Part shown: piece by piece, positions 52,690 to 64,000 of the stretch | Layout of the letters: every line of letters starts with the position of its first letter | How positions within the stretch are numbered: the first letter of the stretch is position 1 | Assembly (NCBI RefSeq): GCF_000014125.1 | Contig: NC_008593.1 | Location: forward strand, 2,480,001 to 2,544,000 | Length of the DNA: 64,000 nucleotides | Origin: Clostridium novyi NT | GTDB taxonomy: Bacteria; Bacillota; Clostridia; Clostridiales; Clostridiaceae | Direction of reading: 5' to 3' | Program-made: the position numbers and the translations under genes | Notes under the pieces: model-generated | Databases searched by the model: none | What the model was told of the DNA's origin: nothing | The model's input: only the letters and a program-made list of their open reading frames with translations

Positions 52690-53199
52690 TTAATTTCTAT
52701 CGTCACATTTTTTTATCATATCTAATTCCATATCTTCTATTATATCATTATTATGGTGGTTTTTAACTAAATACAAAAATCTTTCACTATATTGCATTTT
52801 ATTTAAGATGTTTTTTCCCATAATGCCGTGATTATAATAAACATCTACTTTTTTTATATTATTAAATTTTTTTAATTTTCCTTTTGTAAATTTATTTAAT
52901 AACACAAGTATAGATTTTTCAAAGACATTTAAATTACAGTTTATTTTTCCTATGTCATGAAGCAATGCAACTTTAATTAGTTCTTCTTTAGAAAGTTGAT
53001 ATTTTAAATGATTAGTTTTATTAGACATACAATTCTTAATATCTTTTGCAACTCTAACACAGTGGCATTGCTCACTTACTGATAGTTTATAAAACACTTC
53101 TTTTTCATTTTTATTTAAATATGTTTCTATAAATTTTTTATCCTCATCAGTTATTTTACATGTAATAGCCATATAAAATTGTTTTACTCTCTGAATCAT
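52690..53199 (-). CDS. HD-domain phosphohydrolase-like protein
   Basis: A 169-residue HD-domain protein. The metal site is seen as QCHCVRVAKD (His), ALLHDIGKIN (His-Asp), and YYNHGIMGKNIL and VKNHHNND (downstream His). Proteins like this often act on nucleotides or cyclic di-nucleotides; the substrate is unknown. First gene of an HD-niaR-UPF0182 operon. Start ATG after AAGGAAGG. Confidence 0.82.
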   Translation of the reverse strand: MIQRVKQFYMAITCKITDEDKKFIETYLNKNEKEVFYKLSVSEQCHCVRVAKDIKNCMSNKTNHLKYQLSKEELIKVALLHDIGKINCNLNVFEKSILVLLNKFTKGKLKKFNNIKKVDVYYNHGIMGKNILNKMQYSERFLYLVKNHHNNDIIEDMELDMIKKCDDRN

Positions 53200-53269
53200 A
53201 ATATATTTGCCTTCCTTATAATATACTTAATTAAATTATACTATACTTAAATAAATTTGAACAAACGAA

Positions 53270-53299
53270 AAAAGAGTAGTCATATTTGACTACTCTTTT
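53270..53299 (-). terminator. terminator of rRNA operon 3
   Basis: A 13-bp stem AAAAGAGTAGTCA / TGACTACTCTTTT after tRNA-Ala. Confidence 0.85.
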
Positions 53300-53303
53300 A
53301 ATT

Positions 53304-53379
53304 TGGTGGAGATAAAGAGATTCGAACTCTTGACCCCCTGCGTGCAAGGCAGGTGCTCTCCCAACTGAGCTATACCCCC
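53304..53379 (-). tRNA. tRNA-Ala(TGC), second copy
   Basis: Same sequence as the spacer tRNA-Ala of operon 2, but at the end of operon 3. Confidence 0.94.
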
Positions 53380-53382
53380 AAA

Positions 53383-53459
53383 TGGTGGACCTTCAGGGAC
53401 TCGAACCCCGGACCTACCGGTTATGAGCCGGTTGCTCTAACCAACTGAGCTAAAGATCC
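53383..53459 (-). tRNA. tRNA with CAT anticodon (Ile2 or elongator Met)
   Basis: Acceptor GGATCTT/AAGGTCC, anticodon loop CTCATAA, encoded CCA. The acceptor and anticodon stem resemble the Ile2 tRNA whose C34 is changed to lysidine, but I cannot exclude Met. Confidence 0.9.
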
Positions 53460-53463
53460 ATTA

Positions 53464-53579
53464 CCTGGCGACGACCTACTCTTCCACACCGTCTCCAGTG
53501 CAGTACCATCGGCGCTTTGAAGCTTAACCTTCGTGTTCGGTATGGGAACGGGTGTTACCTTCAAGCCATTACCACCAGA
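53464..53579 (-). rRNA. rrf: 5S rRNA, operon 3 (variant)
   Basis: 5S gene with differences from operons 1 and 2 near its 5' end (GGTGGTAATGG for GGTGATTATGG) and in the loop at about 53530. Confidence 0.92.
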
Positions 53580-53659
53580 TAAAATCTATATTGTTGTTGA
53601 CAATTTTAAAAGAATCTTTGAATTATTCTTTCAAAATTGCACAGCGATAATAATTATTT

Positions 53660-56562
<2,903 letters not shown>

Positions 56563-56734
56563 TATCATCATCTACTAATTTTCATTAGTGTCTAGGTTTA
56601 GATTATTTCTAATCTTATTAATTCGTTTCTTTATCACTGTGCAATTTTCAAAGAACAATTTCTTGAAAGACTTAGTCTTTCAAAATTAAACAGAATCAGG
56701 TTTCCAGTCTGGAAGCTTTGCTTCCATTCTCCCT

Positions 56735-58250
<1,516 letters not shown>

Positions 58251-58348
58251 AAGTTTAATCTTACTCAAATTTATTGACTGGTTTATTACCTATATTCTGT
58301 TTAATTTTCAAAGACCATTTTCTTTCGCCATCTCTCGACGACTTCCTT

Positions 58349-58377
58349 AGTTTATCATAACTAATTTTTCTTGTCAA
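58349..58377 (-). promoter_or_regulatory. rRNA operon 3 promoter
   Basis: TTGACA (58372-58377), 17 bases, TAAACT (58349-58354) on the minus strand. The -10 is weaker than in operons 1 and 2. Confidence 0.8.
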
Positions 58378-58407
58378 CACTTTTTTCAAAGTTTTTTGTG
58401 ACTTCTT

Positions 58408-58430
58408 TTGTCGCAATCACTTAACGACAA
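58408..58430. repeat. inverted repeat upstream of rRNA operon 3
   Basis: TTGTCG...CGACAA, then TGATAT; third copy of the element before the rRNA operons, here only 31 bases from the -35 box. The stretch 58431-58570 shows nothing else. Confidence 0.5.
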
Positions 58431-58575
58431 GTGATATCTTATCAAAATAATTAATTTAACGTAAATATATTATGTTTTATTATAATAAATTATATTCTAT
58501 TTTCTTTTATTAACACTAAATTTCTCTAAATATATCATATTGACACTCCTGGTTATGTATATTAAAAAACTATAA

Positions 58576-58609
58576 AAAAGTGACCTTGCTTTTAAGCAAA
58601 GTCACTTTT
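58576..58609 (-). terminator. terminator of gyrA
   Basis: AAAAGTGAC / GTCACTTTT with an inner TTGC/GCAA extension and T run on the minus strand. Confidence 0.85.
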
Positions 58610-58629
58610 AAATTCATTTTTATTAACAA

Positions 58630-61161
58630 TTATTCGTTTATTTCCTCATCAACCTGTTGATTAATTTCACTATTGTTTTCTTCTAACTCATCTTGAGCTA
58701 TTTGTTGTGAATCATTAGAACCTTCTTCCATCTCTTCTTCAGTTATATTAACTTTAGCCATAGTAACTACTTTTTCTTCTTCTACAGTTCTCATTAAAGT
58801 AACTCCCATAGCATTTCTGCTAGTAACTGATATATCAGAAACATTTATTCTTATAGCTATACCACTGTCATTTATAAGCATTAATTCATCTTCATCCTCA
58901 ACAGATCTTGCACCAATAAGAAGTCCTGTTTTTTCAGATATTTTATAAGTTATAACCCCTTTTCCACCTCTTTTTTGAAGTGTGTATTCTTTAATTGGAG
59001 TTCTCTTACCATATCCATTTTCACTTACAACTAAAAGATCTCTTTCATCTGATGCAACTTCCATACTTACAACTTCATCATCATCTCTTAAGGTAATAGC
59101 TTTAACTCCTGTTGCATTTCTACCCATTGGTCTTGCATCATTTTCATCAAATTTTATTGCATAACCATTTTTAGTAGCATAAATTATATTGCAATCTCCA
59201 GTAGTTACCCTAACACTTATAAGTTCATCATTTTCTCTTAGATTAATAGCATTTAATCCATTTTTTCTAATAGATGAATATTGATCAAGTGAAGTTTTCT
59301 TTATTAAACCATTCTTAGTTCCCATGATTAAGTATCTATCTGGTTTAAATTCTTTTAGGTATATTACATTTTGTATTTTTTCATTTTTCTCTAAAGGAAG
59401 TAGGTTTATTAAATTCATTCCCTTAGCTGTTCTGCCAGCTTCAGGTATTTGATAAGCTTTAAGTTTGTATACCCTTCCCCTATTACTAAAGAATAATATA
59501 TTATCATGAGTTGATGAAGTTATTATATGTTCAACAAAATCATCTTCTTTAGTTGTCATTGCTTGAATACCTCTACCACCCCTTCTTTGAGCGCTATATG
59601 TCTCAACAGGAAGTCTTTTTATGTATCCAGCATGAGTTAGAGTTATAACAACGTCTTTTTCTTCTATTAGATCTTCTATATCTATGTCATTTCCGTCGCC
59701 ATGAACAATTTCTGTTCTTCTCTCATCACCATATTTAATTTTAATTTCATTTAACTCATCTTTTATTATTTTTAATAATAAATCTTTGTTTGAAAGTATT
59801 TCTCTAAAGTATTTAATGCTTTCCATAAGTTTTGCATACTCTTCTTCGATTTTTTCTCTTTCAAGACCTGTAAGTCTTTGAAGTTTCATATCAAGTATTG
59901 CATTTGCTTGTTTTTCAGAAAGATTAAATTTGCTCATAAGACCTTCTCTTGCCTCAGCTGTTGTCTTAGAACTACGTATTAATTTTATAACTTCATCAAT
60001 GTGATCAAGTGCTATTCTAAGACCTTCTAATATGTGAGCTCTTGCAAGTGCTTTATCTAGGTCAAATTGAGTTCTTCTTGTTATAACTTCTTCTTGGAAT
60101 TTTATATAATGTTTTAAAACTTCTTTTAAACTTAATACCCTTGGTTCACCATTAACAAGTGCTAGCATTATTATTCCAAAGCTATCTTGCATTTTAGTGT
60201 GTTTATATAATTGATTTAACACAACATTAGCATTTGCGTCTCTCTTTAGTTCTATTACAATTCTCATACCTTGTCTGTCTGATTCATCTCTAAGGTCTGA
60301 AATTCCATTTATCCTCTTATCCTTAACTAAATTTGCTATGCTTTCAATAAGTCTAGCTTTATTTACTTGGTAAGGTATCTCAGTTACAACTATTCTTGAT
60401 TTTCCTTTTTCATCTTCTTCTATTTCAGCTTTTGATCTAATAACAACTTTTCCACGACCAGTTTCGTAAGCTCTTTTTATACCTGATTTTCCAACTATAA
60501 TTCCTGCTGTAGGAAAATCTGGTCCCTTTATTTCTGCCATAAGTTCAGCAACTGAAATGTCTGGATTATCGATATATTTACTTATACCATTTATAACTTC
60601 AGTTAAGTTGTGAGGTGGTATATTTGTTGCCATACCAACTGCTATACCTGAAGATCCATTTACAAGTAAGTTAGGAAATCTAGATGGAAGAACTGAAGGT
60701 TCTTTTTCTTCTCCATCAAAGTTAGGTATAAAGTCTACTGTGTTCTTGTTTATATCGCGTAGAAGCTCAAGAGTAACTTTAGTCATCTTAGCTTCTGTAT
60801 ATCTCATTGCAGCTGCTCCGTCTCCGTCTACAGAACCAAAGTTTCCATGACCGTCTACAAGAGTATATCTAATAGAAAAATCTTGAGCCATTCTAACTAA
60901 AGCGTCATATACAGCAGTATCACCGTGTGGGTGATATTTACCTAAAACGTCACCGACTATTCTGGCAGATTTCCTATATCCTTTCTCAGGAGTTAATCCA
61001 AGTTCATGCATTGAATATAAAATTCTTCTATGAACTGGTTTTAATCCATCTCTTACGTCTGGAAGTGCACGACCAACAATAACACTCATAGCGTAATCTA
61101 TATAACTTCTTTGCATTTCCTTACTTATGTCTACTGGTATAATATTACCTTCGTTGTTCAT
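58630..61161 (-). CDS. gyrA: DNA gyrase subunit A
   Basis: An 843-residue topoisomerase subunit. The catalytic Tyr is Y121 in [10 protein letters not shown]. The quinolone region reads [10 protein letters not shown] with Thr82 and Asp86, the usual wild-type form in clostridia. The C-terminal beta-pinwheel contains the GyrA box QRRGGRGIQ near residue 527 and repeated blades. An acidic Asn/Glu-rich tail of about 35 residues ends it. Start ATG after AAGAGGTG, 21 bases beyond gyrB. Confidence 0.97.
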   Translation of the reverse strand: MNNEGNIIPVDISKEMQRSYIDYAMSVIVGRALPDVRDGLKPVHRRILYSMHELGLTPEKGYRKSARIVGDVLGKYHPHGDTAVYDALVRMAQDFSIRYTLVDGHGNFGSVDGDGAAAMRYTEAKMTKVTLELLRDINKNTVDFIPNFDGEEKEPSVLPSRFPNLLVNGSSGIAVGMATNIPPHNLTEVINGISKYIDNPDISVAELMAEIKGPDFPTAGIIVGKSGIKRAYETGRGKVVIRSKAEIEEDEKGKSRIVVTEIPYQVNKARLIESIANLVKDKRINGISDLRDESDRQGMRIVIELKRDANANVVLNQLYKHTKMQDSFGIIMLALVNGEPRVLSLKEVLKHYIKFQEEVITRRTQFDLDKALARAHILEGLRIALDHIDEVIKLIRSSKTTAEAREGLMSKFNLSEKQANAILDMKLQRLTGLEREKIEEEYAKLMESIKYFREILSNKDLLLKIIKDELNEIKIKYGDERRTEIVHGDGNDIDIEDLIEEKDVVITLTHAGYIKRLPVETYSAQRRGGRGIQAMTTKEDDFVEHIITSSTHDNILFFSNRGRVYKLKAYQIPEAGRTAKGMNLINLLPLEKNEKIQNVIYLKEFKPDRYLIMGTKNGLIKKTSLDQYSSIRKNGLNAINLRENDELISVRVTTGDCNIIYATKNGYAIKFDENDARPMGRNATGVKAITLRDDDEVVSMEVASDERDLLVVSENGYGKRTPIKEYTLQKRGGKGVITYKISEKTGLLIGARSVEDEDELMLINDSGIAIRINVSDISVTSRNAMGVTLMRTVEEEKVVTMAKVNITEEEMEEGSNDSQQIAQDELEENNSEINQQVDEEINE

Positions 61162-61182
61162 CTTAACACCTCTTTACTAACC

Positions 61183-63111
<1,929 letters not shown>

Positions 63112-63381
63112 TTATTCTTTAGGTTCATAGAACATATTTTCAGTTCTCTTTGTTAAGGTAGAAGAAGATATAGGTGATAAGTATATTTTACTTTTCTTGT
63201 TAACTTCAGCAACAACAAAAGATTTCGGATTTTCTTTTGTTATCCTTTCAACAAAACCATCTTCTTCAGCCATTCTTAAAAATTGTATAGTGTCTGAACT
63301 ATACATTGTAGCCTCTAGATCGAATATACCAATTATATCTTTTAATGGAACTACTACATTTTCTCCTAAATGCAAAAACAT
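63112..63381 (-). CDS. remB: extracellular matrix regulator RemB / YaaB (DUF370)
   Basis: An 89-residue DUF370 protein between recF and gyrB, the position of yaaB/remB in Bacillus. FLHLGENVVVPLKDIIGIFD is the family start. In B. subtilis it is linked to biofilm matrix gene expression; its role in clostridia is untested. Start ATG after AAGGAGGA, 20 bases from the recF stop. Confidence 0.88.
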   Translation of the reverse strand: MFLHLGENVVVPLKDIIGIFDLEATMYSSDTIQFLRMAEEDGFVERITKENPKSFVVAEVNKKSKIYLSPISSSTLTKRTENMFYEPKE

Positions 63382-63401
63382 AAGTTATCCTCCTTAGACG
63401 A

Positions 63402-64000
63402 TTATTGATTAACTGTTCCATTTGTAACCTTAAATAACTTCACATGATCATCTAAATATTCCCTAATATCAATTAAACCCGTTCCTGTTATAATTGTTTG
63501 AAATTCTCTTATTGAATTAAGAATATACTTTTGCCTATTTATATCTAATTCAGAAAGAACGTCATCTAGTAAAAGAACAGGATATTCACCTGTTTGTTCT
63601 TTTATGATCTCTAATGATGCAAGTTTTATAGTTAATACTGCTGTCCTTTGTTGACCTTGAGACCCAAAAGTTCTAGTATCTGTATTATTTATATTTACTG
63701 CAAAATCATCTCTATGTGGACCAAATGAAGTACTTCCCTTTTCAAAATCTTTTTTTACATTTTCTCTTAATAAATTATAAAAGTCATTTTGAATGTTGTT
63801 TAAATCTTTAATAGACGTTATATATTTAAATTCTATATTTTCCTTTTGTGAAGTTATATCTTTATGAATTTTATTTCCCCTAATGCTTAAAGATTCTATG
63901 TATTTAAGCCTCTCTTTTATTATATAACTTCCATATTTACTTAATTGATGATCGTAAACTTCAGTAACTTCTGTGTTAGAGTTCCATTTTCTAAGAATAG
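63402..64000 (-). CDS. recF: DNA replication and repair protein RecF, 3' part
   Basis: The gene enters from the right edge; its start is outside the window. About 199 codons are read, ending in TAA at 63402. SFGPHRDDFAV, FGSQGQQRTAVLTIKLA (signature) and PVLLLDDVLSELD (Walker B) identify RecF, an ABC-type ATPase that helps RecR load RecA. Order recF-remB-gyrB-gyrA is the classical Firmicutes origin-proximal group. Confidence 0.93.
   Translation of the reverse strand, partial: ILRKWNSNTEVTEVYDHQLSKYGSYIIKERLKYIESLSIRGNKIHKDITSQKENIEFKYITSIKDLNNIQNDFYNLLRENVKKDFEKGSTSFGPHRDDFAVNINNTDTRTFGSQGQQRTAVLTIKLASLEIIKEQTGEYPVLLLDDVLSELDINRQKYILNSIREFQTIITGTGLIDIREYLDDHVKLFKVTNGTVNQ

Noticed and set aside
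58690..61161. Quinolone-resistance change in GyrA
   Set aside because: Thr82 and Asp86 are the usual clostridial wild-type residues; no known resistance substitution is seen.

Overview
The window is low-GC DNA from a spore-forming Clostridium. BofA marks a spore former, the coding strand is A-rich, and recF-remB-gyrB-gyrA places it next to the replication origin. The three 16S genes and overall gene style would fit the C. novyi / C. botulinum group III area, but I cannot run the 16S search that would settle species. Almost everything is on the minus strand, so replication probably proceeds from beyond the right edge towards position 1.

Layout. 1-7.3 kb: start of a GntR regulator with a 34-bp palindromic operator, a hotdog thioesterase, a uracil-DNA glycosylase homologue without a normal start codon, a four-gene M42 peptidase operon (one intact enzyme, two with altered metal and catalytic residues), a lipoprotein amidase and an MscS channel. 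7.3-12.1 kb: rRNA operon 1 with tRNA-Lys. 12.4-17.4 kb: acetyltransferase, MFS transporter, tcdA, two small Cys proteins, Nudix hydrolase, sfsA and a DnaA-box-like cluster. 17.6-23.1 kb: rRNA operon 2 with eight tRNAs. 23.5-34.1 kb: bofA, recR, ybaB, dnaX, SRP RNA, tadA, psd, a metallo-beta-lactamase-fold protein and a membrane GDPD.

34.17-43.14 kb: a compact integrated element of about 9 kb in the 3' end of tRNA-Arg(ACG). It has a tyrosine integrase, a CI-type repressor with divergent promoters and repeated operators, an AlpA-like protein, a primase/SF3 helicase, an ERCC4 nuclease, and a virion set of only scaffold, HK97 capsid, small terminase and large terminase. No portal, protease, connector, tail or lysis gene is present. 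It reads as a capsid-encoding phage satellite and carries unusual GTAC iteron arrays near both ends. This is the most interesting part of the window.

43.1-53.2 kb: Arg and Ser tRNA genes, serS with a T-box leader, a GlpA-like oxidoreductase followed by a truncated DUF1667 gene, a hybrid histidine kinase, a UPF0182 membrane protein, niaR and an HD protein. 53.3-58.3 kb: rRNA operon 3. 58.6-64.0 kb: gyrA, gyrB, remB and the 3' part of recF. The chromosomal genes are mostly translation, DNA replication/repair and envelope functions; the satellite is the one clear horizontally acquired block.
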